A DNA stretch of 64,000 nucleotides, from assembly GCF_946480305.1 (NCBI RefSeq), contig NZ_CAMLJQ010000004.1, positions 124,001-188,000 on the forward strand, read 5' to 3'. The DNA is from an uncultured Caldimonas sp. (GTDB lineage: Bacteria; Pseudomonadota; Gammaproteobacteria; Burkholderiales; Burkholderiaceae). The translations under genes were made by a program, and so were the position numbers. Numbering within the stretch: the first letter of the stretch is position 1; every line of letters starts with the position of its first letter. The notes beneath the pieces are model-generated. The model did no database searches and was not told the DNA's origin. It saw nothing but the letters and a program-made list of their open reading frames with translations. Below are positions 44,417-54,161 of the stretch, one piece after another.

Positions 44417-44495
44417 CCCACCCCTACGCGCTTCGCGCGCCCCTCAAGGGGCGGCACTGGCGGACCGGCGGAGCCGGATCCGTGGTGCCACTCGG
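44415..44495 (+). repeat. palindromic intergenic repeat (copy 3)
   Basis: An 81-base element overlapping the ytfQ-like stop codon. It contains CCCCTACGCGC/GCGCG and CCCCTCAAGGGG stems plus GACCGGCGGAGCCGGATCC. It is nearly identical to the reverse complement of 28231-28312. It separates the ytfQ-like gene from chvE within the same operon. Confidence 0.8.
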
Positions 44496-44558
44496 AAGAA
44501 GCCGAAGCGCTGGTTGGCGCTCGCGTGAGCGGGCCGCACATGAGAAGGAGACAAGAGA

Positions 44559-45623
44559 GTGAAGACGTTGATCAAGGGCCTGGTGGCCGTGTTTGCGTTG
44601 GGTGTGGCGCTGATGCAGCCTGCGGCGGCACAGAGCAAGGGGACGGTGGGGATCGCGATGCCGACGAAGTCGTCGTCGCGGTGGATCTCGGATGGCGAGA
44701 GCATGGTGCGGTACTTCAAGGAGCGGGGCTATGCGACCGACCTGCAGTACGCGGAGGACGACATCCCGAACCAGCTCGCGCAGATCGAGAACATGATCAC
44801 CAAGGGCGTGAAGGTGCTGGTGATCGCAGCGATCGACGGCACCACGTTGTCGAACGCATTGCAGAAGGCCGCGGACCGGGGCATCAAGGTGGTCGCGTAC
44901 GACCGGCTGATCCGCGGTTCGAAGCATGTGGACTACTACACCACGTTCGACAACTTCCAGGTCGGCGTGCTGCAGGCGAATTCCATCGTCGACAAGCTGG
45001 GCCTGAAAGCCGGCAAGGGGCCGTTCAACATCGAGCTGTTCGGCGGTTCGCCGGACGACAACAACGCCTACTTCTTCTACGACGGCGCGATGTCGGTGCT
45101 GAAGCCGTACATCGACAACGGCAAGCTGGTGGTGCGCAGCAAGCAGATGGGCATGGACAAGGTCGGCACCTTGCGCTGGGACGGTTCGGTGGCGCAGGCA
45201 CGCATGGACAACCTGCTGTCGGCCTATTACGGCAAGTCCCGCGTCGATGCAGTGTTGTCGCCGTATGACGGTCTGTCGATCGGCATTCTCTCTTCGTTGA
45301 AGGGCGTGGGGTACGGTTCGTCGGAGCAGCCGATGCCGGTGATCACCGGGCAGGACGCCGAGATCCCTTCCGTGAAGGCCATCGTGCGCGGCGAGCAGAC
45401 CTCCACCGTGTTCAAGGACACGCGCCACCTGGCCAAGGTGACGGTGGAGCTGGTCGACGCGGTGCTGACCGGCAAGCAGCCGACGATCAACGACACCAAG
45501 ACCTACAACAACGGCGTGAAGGTGGTGCCCTCCTTCCTGCTCAAGCCGATCGCGGTGGATGCCTCGAACTGGCAGCAGGTGCTGGTGGCGAGCGGCTACT
45601 ACAAGGAAGGCCAGATCAAGTGA
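44559..45623 (+). CDS. chvE: multiple sugar-binding periplasmic protein ChvE
   Basis: A 354-aa periplasmic sugar receptor. The signal peptide ends at [49 protein letters not shown] and [19 protein letters not shown] are ChvE/xylose-binding-protein signatures. ChvE binds galactose, arabinose and glucose and in some species also serves as a chemotaxis or virulence sensor. The start is GTG with AAGGAGAC upstream. Its end overlaps gguA (GTGA). Confidence 0.92.
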   Translation: MKTLIKGLVAVFALGVALMQPAAAQSKGTVGIAMPTKSSSRWISDGESMVRYFKERGYATDLQYAEDDIPNQLAQIENMITKGVKVLVIAAIDGTTLSNALQKAADRGIKVVAYDRLIRGSKHVDYYTTFDNFQVGVLQANSIVDKLGLKAGKGPFNIELFGGSPDDNNAYFFYDGAMSVLKPYIDNGKLVVRSKQMGMDKVGTLRWDGSVAQARMDNLLSAYYGKSRVDAVLSPYDGLSIGILSSLKGVGYGSSEQPMPVITGQDAEIPSVKAIVRGEQTSTVFKDTRHLAKVTVELVDAVLTGKQPTINDTKTYNNGVKVVPSFLLKPIAVDASNWQQVLVASGYYKEGQIK

Positions 45624-47209
45624 GCACGGCGGTGGCGTCAGCCGCCGCTGCAGCATCGGCGCACGAGACGCCGGTGCTGCTGGAAATGCGCGGCATACGC
45701 AAGACCTTTCCGGGCGTCGTCGCGCTCGATCACGTCAACCTCAAGGTGCGCAGCGGCGAGATCCATGCGCTGGTGGGCGAGAACGGAGCCGGCAAGTCGA
45801 CGCTGATGAAAGTGCTGAGCGGCGTGTACCCGCACGGCAGCTATGAAGGCAGCATCGTCTTCGACGGTCAGGAACGGCGCTTCCGCGGCATCGCCGACAG
45901 CGAAGCGGCGGGCGTGATCATCATTCACCAGGAGCTGGCGCTGGTGCCGTTGCTGTCGATCGCCGAGAACGTGTTCCTCGGCAACGAGCAGGCCCGTCGC
46001 GGTGTGATCGACGAGGTCGCCGCCTTCGTGAAGACGCAGGAGCTGCTGGCCAAGGTGGGGCTGAAGGCCTCGCCGCGTACGCTGGTGACGCACCTGGGCG
46101 TGGGGCAGCAGCAGCTGGTCGAGATCGCCAAGGCGCTCGCGAAGAAGGTAAAGCTGCTGATCCTCGACGAGCCCACCGCCAGCCTCAACGAAACCGACAG
46201 CCAGGCGCTGCTGTCGCTGCTGCTGGAGTTCAAGCAGCAGGGCATCACGTCCATCCTCATTTCGCACAAGCTCAACGAGATCTCGCGCGTGGCCGATGCC
46301 ATCACCGTGCTGTGCGACGGCAGCACCGTGCAGACGCTCGATTGCCGCCACAACGGCGAGCGAGTGCCGGTGAGCGAAGACGTGGTGATCCGCCACATGG
46401 TGGGCCGCGCGCTGACCGACCGCTACCCGCCGCGCATGCCGCAGATCGGCGAGGTGGTGTTCGAACTGCGCGACTGGCGTGCGCACCACCCGGTGCACGC
46501 GGAGCGCGAGGTGGTCAAGGGCGTGAACCTGCAGGTGCGCCGCGGCGAGATCGTCGGCATCGCCGGTCTGATGGGGGCTGGCCGCACCGAGCTGGCAATG
46601 AGCGTGTTCGGCCGCTCGTGGGGCCAGCGCATCAGCGGACAGGCTTACCTGCAGAGCCGCCCGGTCGACCTGAGCAGCGTGCAGAAGGCGATCGACGCCG
46701 GCATCGCCTACGTCACCGAAGATCGCAAGGGCCTGGGCCTGGTGCTCGAAGACGACATCCGCCACAACATCAGCCTGGCGCATCTGCCCGGCGTGTCGCG
46801 GCGCGGTGTGCTCGATGCGGTGCGCGAGCATGCGGTGGCGAACGACTTCCGGCGCAAGCTCAACGTGCGTTGCGCCAGCACGCTGCAGAAGGTGGTCAAC
46901 CTCTCCGGCGGCAACCAGCAGAAGGTGGTGCTGGCGAAGTGGCTGTTCACGCAGCCGCAGGTGCTGATCCTCGACGAGCCCACGCGCGGCATCGACGTGG
47001 GCGCCAAGTACGAGATCTATTCCATCATGGCGGCGCTGGCCGCCGAGGGCAAATGCATCGTGATGATCTCCTCCGAGATGCCCGAGCTGCTGGGCATGTG
47101 CGACCGGATTTACGTGATGAACGAAGGCCGTTTCGTCGCCGAACTCGACCGGGCGCAGGCCTCGCAGGAGTCCATCATGCGTGCCATCGTGAAAGCGGAC
47201 CATGAGTGA
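45620..47209 (+). CDS. gguA: sugar ABC transporter ATP-binding protein GguA (MmsA)
   Basis: A 529-aa tandem ATPase for sugar import. The first domain has [10 protein letters not shown] (about 54-63) and a degenerate [15 protein letters not shown] signature. The second has an atypical P-loop region ([15 protein letters not shown]) and [15 protein letters not shown], the usual asymmetry of CUT2 transporters. GTG start overlapping the chvE stop. It partners GguB to energise ChvE-bound sugar uptake at the cytoplasmic membrane face. Confidence 0.93.
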   Translation: MSTAVASAAAAASAHETPVLLEMRGIRKTFPGVVALDHVNLKVRSGEIHALVGENGAGKSTLMKVLSGVYPHGSYEGSIVFDGQERRFRGIADSEAAGVIIIHQELALVPLLSIAENVFLGNEQARRGVIDEVAAFVKTQELLAKVGLKASPRTLVTHLGVGQQQLVEIAKALAKKVKLLILDEPTASLNETDSQALLSLLLEFKQQGITSILISHKLNEISRVADAITVLCDGSTVQTLDCRHNGERVPVSEDVVIRHMVGRALTDRYPPRMPQIGEVVFELRDWRAHHPVHAEREVVKGVNLQVRRGEIVGIAGLMGAGRTELAMSVFGRSWGQRISGQAYLQSRPVDLSSVQKAIDAGIAYVTEDRKGLGLVLEDDIRHNISLAHLPGVSRRGVLDAVREHAVANDFRRKLNVRCASTLQKVVNLSGGNQQKVVLAKWLFTQPQVLILDEPTRGIDVGAKYEIYSIMAALAAEGKCIVMISSEMPELLGMCDRIYVMNEGRFVAELDRAQASQESIMRAIVKADHE

Positions 47210-48404
47210 ACAGGCGATCGCCGAGCCGACCGGGCTGGCACCGGGCAAGAGCTACGCCGGCTTCCTGAAGAACAACATGCGCGAGTACGGCATGCTGCTG
47301 TCGCTCGTGGTCATCATGGCGTTCTTCGAGTGGATGACCGACGGCGCGCTGATGCAGCCGTTGAACCTGACCAACCTCGTGCTGCAGAACAGCTACATCG
47401 TCATCATGGCGCTGGGCATGCTGCTGGTCATCGTGAGCGGCCACATCGATCTGTCGGTGGGCTCGGTGTGCGGCTTCATCGGCGCGCTGGCCGCAGTGCT
47501 GATGGTGCGCTACGAGATGCACTTCCTGCCGGCCGCGCTGCTGTGCCTCGCGGCCGGTGCCGTGATCGGCGGCATCCAGGGCGGCTTCGTCGCCTTCCTG
47601 CGTATTCCGTCGTTCATCGTCACGCTGGCGGGCATGCTGGTGTTCAAGGGCCTGGCGCTCGCCATCCTGCAGGGCCAGTCGCTCGGACCCTTCCCCGAAA
47701 CGTTCCAGCGCCTGAGCTCGGGCTTCATCCCCGACCCGCTCGGCGGCAAAAGCGTGCGGCTCACCTCTCTGCTGCTCGGCGCACTGGTGGCCGCAGCCAT
47801 GGTATGGATGCGCCTGCGCGAGCGCCGCCTGCACATGCGGCACGGCATGGAAGACGAGCCGTGGGCCTTCTTCCTGCTCAAGACCGGCGTGTTCGCGGCG
47901 GCCATCCTGTTCCTCAGCTATCTGATGGCCTCGTACCGCGGCCTGCCCAATGTGCTGGTGGTCATGTTCGTGCTGATGCTGGCCTACGACTTCGTCACAC
48001 AGCGCACCACCGTGGGCCGCCGCCTGTATGCGCTCGGCGGAAACGAGAAGGCGGCCCGGCTGTCGGGCGTCAAGACCGACCGGCTCGCCTTCCTGGCCTT
48101 CGTCAACATGGGCATGCTGGCCGCGCTGGCCGGCCTGGTGTTCGCCGCGCGGCTGAACACCGCCACACCCAAGGCGGGCCTGGGCTTCGAGCTGGACGTG
48201 ATTGCCGCATGCTTCATCGGCGGTGCGTCGGCCTCCGGTGGGGTCGGCAAGGTAATGGGCGCGGTGATCGGGGCCTTCGTGATGGGCGTGATGAACAACG
48301 GCATGTCCATCCTCGGCGTCGGCATCGACTACCAGCAGGTCATCAAGGGGCTGGTGCTGCTGGCCGCCGTGTGCGTGGACGTCTACAACAAGAACAAGTC
48401 ATGA
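47202..48404 (+). CDS. gguB: sugar ABC transporter permease GguB (MmsB)
   Basis: A 400-aa permease with about 10 or more helices (BPD_transp_2/CUT2 type). The hallmark [20 protein letters not shown] is near residue 75, with [19 protein letters not shown] after it. Its length of about 400 and its cytoplasmic Arg/His loop ([11 protein letters not shown]) are features of GguB/XylH rather than the shorter RbsC type. The start overlaps the gguA end by 8 bases and its stop overlaps ytfR (ATGA). Confidence 0.92.
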   Translation: MSEQAIAEPTGLAPGKSYAGFLKNNMREYGMLLSLVVIMAFFEWMTDGALMQPLNLTNLVLQNSYIVIMALGMLLVIVSGHIDLSVGSVCGFIGALAAVLMVRYEMHFLPAALLCLAAGAVIGGIQGGFVAFLRIPSFIVTLAGMLVFKGLALAILQGQSLGPFPETFQRLSSGFIPDPLGGKSVRLTSLLLGALVAAAMVWMRLRERRLHMRHGMEDEPWAFFLLKTGVFAAAILFLSYLMASYRGLPNVLVVMFVLMLAYDFVTQRTTVGRRLYALGGNEKAARLSGVKTDRLAFLAFVNMGMLAALAGLVFAARLNTATPKAGLGFELDVIAACFIGGASASGGVGKVMGAVIGAFVMGVMNNGMSILGVGIDYQQVIKGLVLLAAVCVDVYNKNKS

Positions 48405-49912
48405 ACGCCCCGGTGCTCGAACTCGACGGCATCTGCAAGCGCTTCACCGGCGTGCAGGCGCTGAGCGGCGTGCGCCTGGCGCTGCGTGCCGGCGAGGTGC
48501 ATGCGCTCATGGGCCAGAACGGCGCCGGCAAGTCGACGCTGATCAAGGTGCTGACCGGCGTGCACCGGCCGGATGCCGGCAGCATCCGCCTCCAAGGCCG
48601 CGAGGTGCAGCCCGGCTCGCCGCTGGAGGCTCAACGCCTGGGCATCAGCACCGTCTATCAGGAAGTGAACCTCTGCCCCAACCTGTCGGTGGCCGAGAAC
48701 ATCTTTGCCGGCCGCTACCCGCGCAAGCCGTGGCATGGCGCGTGGCGCATCGACTGGGCGCACATGCACCGCGAGGCCGAAGCGCTGCTCGCGCGGCTGG
48801 ACCTGCACATCGACGTGACGCGATTGCTGTCGACCTACTCGGTCGCCGTGCAGCAGATGGTGGCGATCGCACGCGCGTTGAGCGTACACGCCCCGGTGCT
48901 GGTGTTGGACGAGCCGACCTCCAGCCTCGACGAAGACGAGGTGCGCCGACTGTTCGAAGTGCTGCGCCGGCTGCGCGGCGAAGGCCTCGCGATCCTGTTC
49001 GTCACGCACTTTCTTGACGAGGTGTACGCGATCGCCGACCGCATCACGGTGTTGCGCAACGGCTCGCTGGTGGGCGAATACCCAACGGCCGAGTTACCCG
49101 CCGGCGCGCTGATCACCGCGATGGTGGGGCGTGAACTGGCCGCCGCCGGGGCACGCGCGGCGAAGCCGCCGCAAGACAGCCCGAGCGCGCAGCCGATGCT
49201 GCAAGCGCGCGGCCTCACCCGCAAGGGCCAGGTGCACGAGGCCGACCTGGAACTGCGTCGCGGCGAAGTGGTGGGCTTGGCCGGCCTGCTGGGCTCCGGC
49301 CGCACCGAACTCGCCCGGCTGCTGTTCGGCCTGGACCGTGCCGATGGCGGCACGCTGCACATCGGCGGCCACCCGTTGTCGCTCAACCACCCGGCCGAGG
49401 CGATCCGCCACGGCATGGGCCTGTGCCCGGAAGACCGCAAGAGCGAGGGCATCGTCGGCGAGCTGTCGGTGCGCGAGAACATCATCCTCGCGCTGCAGGC
49501 ACGCATGGGCGTACGCCGCACCTTGAGCCGTGCCGAGCAAGTCGCGCTGGCCGAGCGCTACATCCAGCGCCTGGGCATCAAGACGGCCGATGCCGAAACG
49601 CCGATCGCCCGGCTGTCCGGCGGCAACCAGCAGAAGGCGCTGCTCGCGCGCTGGCTCGCCACCAACCCCGCGCTGTTGATCCTCGACGAACCGACGCGCG
49701 GCATCGACGTGGCCGCCAAGCAGGAGATCATGGACGAGATCCTGCGCCTGGCCGGTGAAGGCATGGCGGTGTTGTTCATCTCGTCGGAACTCGACGAGGT
49801 GGTGCGCGTGTCGGACCGCATCGCGGTGATGCGCCACCGCCGCAAGGTGGGCGAGTTGCCCGCCGGCACCAGCGAGCAGGAGATCTGCGACCTGATCGCG
49901 GCGGGAGCATGA
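48401..49912 (+). CDS. ytfR: sugar ABC transporter ATP-binding protein, YtfR-like
   Basis: A 503-aa tandem CUT2 ATPase. It has [16 protein letters not shown] in domain 1 and GLLGSGRTELARLLFG plus [15 protein letters not shown] in domain 2. Walker [19 protein letters not shown] is complete in domain 2. It starts at an ATGA overlap with gguB and ends in another with ytfT. With ytfT and yjfF downstream it rebuilds the galactofuranose-type transporter for the YtfQ-like protein encoded upstream of chvE. Confidence 0.92.
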   Translation: MNAPVLELDGICKRFTGVQALSGVRLALRAGEVHALMGQNGAGKSTLIKVLTGVHRPDAGSIRLQGREVQPGSPLEAQRLGISTVYQEVNLCPNLSVAENIFAGRYPRKPWHGAWRIDWAHMHREAEALLARLDLHIDVTRLLSTYSVAVQQMVAIARALSVHAPVLVLDEPTSSLDEDEVRRLFEVLRRLRGEGLAILFVTHFLDEVYAIADRITVLRNGSLVGEYPTAELPAGALITAMVGRELAAAGARAAKPPQDSPSAQPMLQARGLTRKGQVHEADLELRRGEVVGLAGLLGSGRTELARLLFGLDRADGGTLHIGGHPLSLNHPAEAIRHGMGLCPEDRKSEGIVGELSVRENIILALQARMGVRRTLSRAEQVALAERYIQRLGIKTADAETPIARLSGGNQQKALLARWLATNPALLILDEPTRGIDVAAKQEIMDEILRLAGEGMAVLFISSELDEVVRVSDRIAVMRHRRKVGELPAGTSEQEICDLIAAGA

Positions 49913-50964
49913 CGATGAAGAACCTCTTGTCCCGCTGCACCGCGCACCGGCTGTTCTGGCCGCTGGTGACGCTGGGCCTGCTGTTGGTGGTGAACGCGGT
50001 GCTGAACCCCGGCTTCCTGCGTCTCGAATGGCGCGACGGCCACCTCTACGGCAGCCTGATCGACATCCTCAACCGTGCGGCGCCGCTGGTGCTGGTGTCG
50101 CTGGGCATGACGCTGGTGATCGCCACGCGCGGCATCGACATCTCGGTGGGGGCGACGGTGGCCATCAGCGCCGCCACCGCCGCGCTGATGATCGGCGGCC
50201 AGCTCGTCATCGTCGACGGCGTGCCTACGCATGTGAGCCGCTTTCCGATGTGGGCGGCCATCGTGGCGGCGCTTGCCGTGGGCGCGGCCGCGGGCCTGTG
50301 GAACGGACTGCTCGTCGCGAAGGTCGGCATGCAACCGATCATCGCGACGCTGATCCTGATGGTGGCCGGCCGCGGCATCGCGCAACTGCTGACCAACGGG
50401 CAGATCCTGACGATCTACTACGCGCCGTATCACTACCTCGGCAACGGCTTCCTGCTCGGCCTGCCGTTCGCGATGTTCGTGGCCGGGGCGGTGTGGCTGC
50501 TGGTGCACCTGGCGCTGACGCGCACCGCGCTCGGCCTGTTCGTGCAGGCCATCGGCGTCAACCCGCAGGCCGCCCGCGTGGCGGGCGTGAAGTCCGGCCT
50601 CATCACCGTGGGGGCGTACGTGTTCTGCGGCTTCGCGGCCGCGGCAGCAGGCTTGCTGATCAGCGCCAACGTGAAAAGCGCCGACGGCAACAACGCCGGC
50701 CTGCTGATGGAACTGGACGCCATCCTGGCCGTGACGCTGGGCGGCACGCTGCTGGCGGGCGGCCGCTTCAGCCTGGCCGGCAGTGTGATCGGCGCGCTGA
50801 TCATCCAGACGCTCACGTCGACGATCTATTCGATCGGCGTGCCGCCGGAAGTGAACCTCGTCGTCAAGGCCGCCGTCGTGTTCGTCGTGATGCTGTTGCA
50901 GTCGGCCGAATTCCGCGCCCTGGTCAAGCGCATCGCAGTGAAGCCGCAGGGAGCCGCCGCATGA
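49909..50964 (+). CDS. ytfT: sugar ABC transporter permease, YtfT-like
   Basis: A 351-aa CUT2 permease. LVSLGMTLVIATRGIDISVG near residue 70 is the family hallmark and QPIIATLILMVAGRGIAQLL the second conserved block. The ATG at 49909 overlaps the ytfR stop; the ATG two codons later is an alternative. It pairs with YjfF as one of two different membrane subunits, as in the E. coli YtfQRT-YjfF system. Confidence 0.9.
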   Translation: MTMKNLLSRCTAHRLFWPLVTLGLLLVVNAVLNPGFLRLEWRDGHLYGSLIDILNRAAPLVLVSLGMTLVIATRGIDISVGATVAISAATAALMIGGQLVIVDGVPTHVSRFPMWAAIVAALAVGAAAGLWNGLLVAKVGMQPIIATLILMVAGRGIAQLLTNGQILTIYYAPYHYLGNGFLLGLPFAMFVAGAVWLLVHLALTRTALGLFVQAIGVNPQAARVAGVKSGLITVGAYVFCGFAAAAAGLLISANVKSADGNNAGLLMELDAILAVTLGGTLLAGGRFSLAGSVIGALIIQTLTSTIYSIGVPPEVNLVVKAAVVFVVMLLQSAEFRALVKRIAVKPQGAAA

Positions 50965-52016
50965 ACACGCCTGCCAGCATGGCCGGCGCAGACGACACGC
51001 TGCGCGCGCCGACGCACGACCCGATGGTGCCGCTGCCCACCGCGCGCCGCCTGCGGCTCGATCCGCAGCACGTGCCGGTGGCCGCCACCATCGCGCTGTT
51101 CTTCGCGATGGCGAGCTTCGGCTCGTTCACCTACGACGGCTTTTTGTCGCCGCAGGTGTTCGTCAACCTGCTGATCGACAACGCCTTCCTGTGCATCGTC
51201 GCGGTCGGCATGACCTTCGTCATTCTGAGCGGCGGTATCGACCTGTCGGTGGGTTCGGTGGTGGCCCTGTCGACGATGATCTCGGCCGCGCTGGTCGAGC
51301 AGCACGGCTGGCCGCCGCTGGTGGTGATCCCGCTCGTGCTGCTGCTGGGGTTGTGCTTCGGTGGCCTGATGGGCTGGCTGATCCAGCGCTTCAGGCTGCA
51401 GCCTTTCATCGTCACGCTGGCGGGCATGTTCCTCGCGCGCGGGCTGTGCTACCTGATCAGCATCGACTCGATCAGCATCACGCACGAGTTCTATGCCTGG
51501 GCCGGGCAGTGGCGCATGCCAGTGTGGGGCGAAGAAGCGTCGATCTCGCTGAGCGCACTGCTGGCCGTGGCGGTGGTCGCGCTCGCTGCGTTCGCCGCGC
51601 ACGGCACGCAGTTCGGCCGCACGGTGTATGCGATCGGCGGCAGCGAATCGTCGGCCCTGCTGATGGGCCTGCCGGTGCAGCGCACCGTCGTGCAGGTCTA
51701 TGCGCTCAGCGGGTTGTGCTCGGCGCTCGGCGGCGTGGTCTACACGTTCTACATGCAGTCCGGCTACGGGCTGCACGCGATGGGGCTGGAGCTGGACGCA
51801 ATCGCCGCGGTGGTGATCGGCGGCACGCTGCTCAGCGGCGGCGTCGGCTACGTGCTGGGCACGCTGTTCGGCGTGCTGATCCTCGGCATGATCCAGACGC
51901 TGATCATGTTCGACGGCACGCTCAGCTCGTGGTGGACGCGCATCGTGATCGGCGCGCTGCTGTTCCTGTTCTGCCTGCTGCAGCGGCTGTTCGAAGCCGG
52001 CCGCAAAGACCGATGA
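50961..52016 (+). CDS. yjfF: sugar ABC transporter permease, YjfF-like
   Basis: A 351-aa CUT2 permease with an unusually long cytoplasmic N-terminus of about 35 residues (MNTPASMAGADDTLRAP). It has [20 protein letters not shown] and the YjfF-type SWWTRIVIGALLFLFCLLQR C-terminus. ATGA overlaps join it to ytfT before and dgoK after. Fourth component of the galactofuranose-type importer. Confidence 0.9.
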   Translation: MNTPASMAGADDTLRAPTHDPMVPLPTARRLRLDPQHVPVAATIALFFAMASFGSFTYDGFLSPQVFVNLLIDNAFLCIVAVGMTFVILSGGIDLSVGSVVALSTMISAALVEQHGWPPLVVIPLVLLLGLCFGGLMGWLIQRFRLQPFIVTLAGMFLARGLCYLISIDSISITHEFYAWAGQWRMPVWGEEASISLSALLAVAVVALAAFAAHGTQFGRTVYAIGGSESSALLMGLPVQRTVVQVYALSGLCSALGGVVYTFYMQSGYGLHAMGLELDAIAAVVIGGTLLSGGVGYVLGTLFGVLILGMIQTLIMFDGTLSSWWTRIVIGALLFLFCLLQRLFEAGRKDR

Positions 52017-52936
52017 ACCCCGCCCACTGGATCGGCATCGACTGGGGCACCACGCACCGGCGCGCGTGGCACTTCGTCGGTGGCGAACTCAAGGCCCGCC
52101 ACGCCGATTCGCAAGGCGTGCTGGCCTGCGCACCACGCTTTGCCGAAGCGCTGCAGCACCTGCTGCAAACGCTCGATGCGCCGGCCGATACCACCGTCGT
52201 GATGGTCGGCATGATCGGCAGCGCCACCGGCTGGCAGGAGGTGCCCTACCTCGACGCCAACTGCCCGCTCGACGAATGGGCACGACACCGCGTGCCGGTG
52301 CACGGCCACCGCAACCTTTCCATCGTGCCCGGCTGTCGCTGGAGCAGCGGTGACGAGGTCGACGTGATGCGCGGTGAAGAGACGCAACTGCTCGGCGCCT
52401 GGTCCATCGACCCCGCTGACGGCTGGTATGTGCTGCCCGGCACGCACAGCAAGTGGGTGGAGCTGCGCCAAGGCCGCGTGGTGCAGCTGCACACCTTCAT
52501 GAGCGGTGAGCTGTATGCGCTGCTGTCGCAGCACGGCACGCTGGCGCCATTGATCGCGGCCCCTACAGACGCAGACCCCTTGCAGCACCGCGAGGCCTAT
52601 GCACGCGGTGTGCGTGCGGCGCAGCGCCGTGCGCTCGCGCACGAGCTGTTCGGCTGCCGCGCGCAGGTCGTCACCGGCCGGCTTGCGCGCGAAGAAGCAG
52701 GCGCCTATTTGAGCGGCTTGCTGCTCGGCGCCGAATGGCACGAAGCCCTGGCGCGCGGGCTGCCCGCCCAGGAGGTGGTGCGCATCATCGGCAGCCCAGC
52801 GCTGGCACGGCTGCATCAGCAGACGGCCGCGCAAGTGGGCGCCGCTGCACTGGCGCTCGATGTCGAGGCCGTGCAGCTTGCCGCGTGGCGCACGCTGCGC
52901 GCCGCAGTGACCGCCACCAAGGAGATGCCTGCATGA
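52013..52936 (+). CDS. dgoK: 2-dehydro-3-deoxygalactonokinase
   Basis: A 307-aa kinase phosphorylating 2-keto-3-deoxygalactonate. The N-terminal phosphate-1 motif IGIDWGTTHRRAWH and the blocks VVMVGMIGSATGWQEVPY, VMRGEETQLLGAW and VLPGTHSKWVELRQGRVV are diagnostic of DgoK. It overlaps yjfF (ATGA) and is itself overlapped by dgoA (ATGA), so sugar import and galactonate breakdown are translated together. Confidence 0.92.
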   Translation: MNPAHWIGIDWGTTHRRAWHFVGGELKARHADSQGVLACAPRFAEALQHLLQTLDAPADTTVVMVGMIGSATGWQEVPYLDANCPLDEWARHRVPVHGHRNLSIVPGCRWSSGDEVDVMRGEETQLLGAWSIDPADGWYVLPGTHSKWVELRQGRVVQLHTFMSGELYALLSQHGTLAPLIAAPTDADPLQHREAYARGVRAAQRRALAHELFGCRAQVVTGRLAREEAGAYLSGLLLGAEWHEALARGLPAQEVVRIIGSPALARLHQQTAAQVGAAALALDVEAVQLAAWRTLRAAVTATKEMPA

Positions 52937-53583
52937 CCGCGCCCTCGTCCATCGCCCAAGCGCCACGCCTGCCCGACGGCCCACCGCTGGTCGCCATCCT
53001 GCGCGGGCTGGAGCCCGCGCGCGCCGTGGAGGTCGGCACGCTGCTGCACGAGGCGGGCTTTCGGATCATCGAAGTGCCGCTCAACCGTCCCGGCGCGATC
53101 GAGTCGATCGAACAACTGTGCCGCCTGAACCTGCCCGACACGCTGATCGGTGCCGGCACGGTGCTCGACGCAGCGCAGGTGGATGCCGTGCATCAAGCCG
53201 GTGGCCGGCTGGTGGTGATGCCGCACGGCGACGCGGCCGTGATCACGAACGCATGCGCGCGCAAGATGGTCGTTGCGCCCGGTGTGTTCACCGCCACCGA
53301 GGCATTCGCCGCATTGAAGCTCGGCGCGCATGCGTTGAAGCTGTTCCCGGCAGAGGTGCTCGGCCTGGCGGGCCTTGCGGCGCTGCGCACCGTGTTGCCT
53401 GCTTGTGTGCACCTGTGGCCGGTGGGCGGTGTGACGCCGGAGTCGATGGGCGCCTGGGTGCGCGCCGGAGCGACGGGCTTCGGCATCGGCGGCGCGTTGT
53501 TTCAGCCCGGCGTTGCGAGCGATGAACTGGCGCAGCGGGCGCGAAGGTTCGTCGCCGCGTGGCATGCCGGCAGGAGCGCCTGA
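52933..53583 (+). CDS. dgoA: 2-dehydro-3-deoxy-6-phosphogalactonate aldolase
   Basis: A 216-aa class I aldolase of the KDPG/KDPGal family, yielding pyruvate and glyceraldehyde-3-phosphate. The Schiff-base Lys136 is in HALKLFPAE, the proton-shuttling Glu47 in RIIEVPLNRPG, and the phosphate site is in WPVGGVTPESMGAW. The Asn51 in EVPLN is the form found in DgoA rather than Eda. Last gene of the operon that begins with AraD1; no clear terminator follows before the convergent thioesterase. Confidence 0.92.
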   Translation: MTAPSSIAQAPRLPDGPPLVAILRGLEPARAVEVGTLLHEAGFRIIEVPLNRPGAIESIEQLCRLNLPDTLIGAGTVLDAAQVDAVHQAGGRLVVMPHGDAAVITNACARKMVVAPGVFTATEAFAALKLGAHALKLFPAEVLGLAGLAALRTVLPACVHLWPVGGVTPESMGAWVRAGATGFGIGGALFQPGVASDELAQRARRFVAAWHAGRSA

Positions 53584-53613
53584 CACGCACACGCTGGTTG
53601 CTCGGGCGGCATA

Positions 53614-54063
53614 TCAGGCCGTTGTACCAAGCGCCACGAATTCGCCCTCGAAGTGCCCCACTTCCTGACCTTCGTACAAGAGGGTCGACGCCACCGAGAT
53701 CCGCGCCCGCCCCTTGCGCTCGAGCATCCGCGTGAACGCCTGCCACTGCACCGCGGTCGGCGACGATGCGCACGCGGTGAAGTCGCCAAGGATCGCCTGC
53801 TCATAGCTCATCGCATTGCGCTGAATGACGAGCCGCGTCTTGTACCCACCCGCCGTGAGCTTCACGTGAAGCAGCGACCAGGCCGAGAGGATGGCCAGCG
53901 CCGATGCGCTGCCGCCGAACACGGTGTCCCGGTGATTGATGTTTGGGCCCAGTGGCGCACCCAGCACCACCAGCTCGGGTGTCGCCTCCTCGACGCGAAC
54001 TTGCATGGCGGCCGAGATCGGTATGTGCTCGTGGAGATAGGTCTGGAGTTCGCTGGGTGTCAC
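53614..54063 (-). CDS. YiiD-C-type thioesterase domain protein (hotdog fold)
   Basis: A 149-aa hotdog-fold protein resembling the C-terminal thioesterase domain of YiiD. GPNINHRDTVFGGSASALAI carries the helix-start motif with the catalytic-type Asp and Asn. LERKGRARISVASTLLYEG follows. I chose the GTG at 54063 because AAGGAG lies 8 bases upstream and the protein then starts at the fold; an ATG at 54165 gives a disordered 34-aa extension. The role is probably hydrolysis of an acyl-CoA or similar thioester. It is convergent with dgoA and begins the AT-richer accessory patch. Confidence 0.78.
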   Translation of the reverse strand: MTPSELQTYLHEHIPISAAMQVRVEEATPELVVLGAPLGPNINHRDTVFGGSASALAILSAWSLLHVKLTAGGYKTRLVIQRNAMSYEQAILGDFTACASSPTAVQWQAFTRMLERKGRARISVASTLLYEGQEVGHFEGEFVALGTTA

Positions 54064-54161
54064 TGATCGTGCTCCTTGGGCACCTTCGAATGTATGGGTA
54101 CGAGCGGTTGGGGCCGCGGCTTGTCGGCGACTGTTCGGAGCCGGAATTGGCGAGGCTATCG

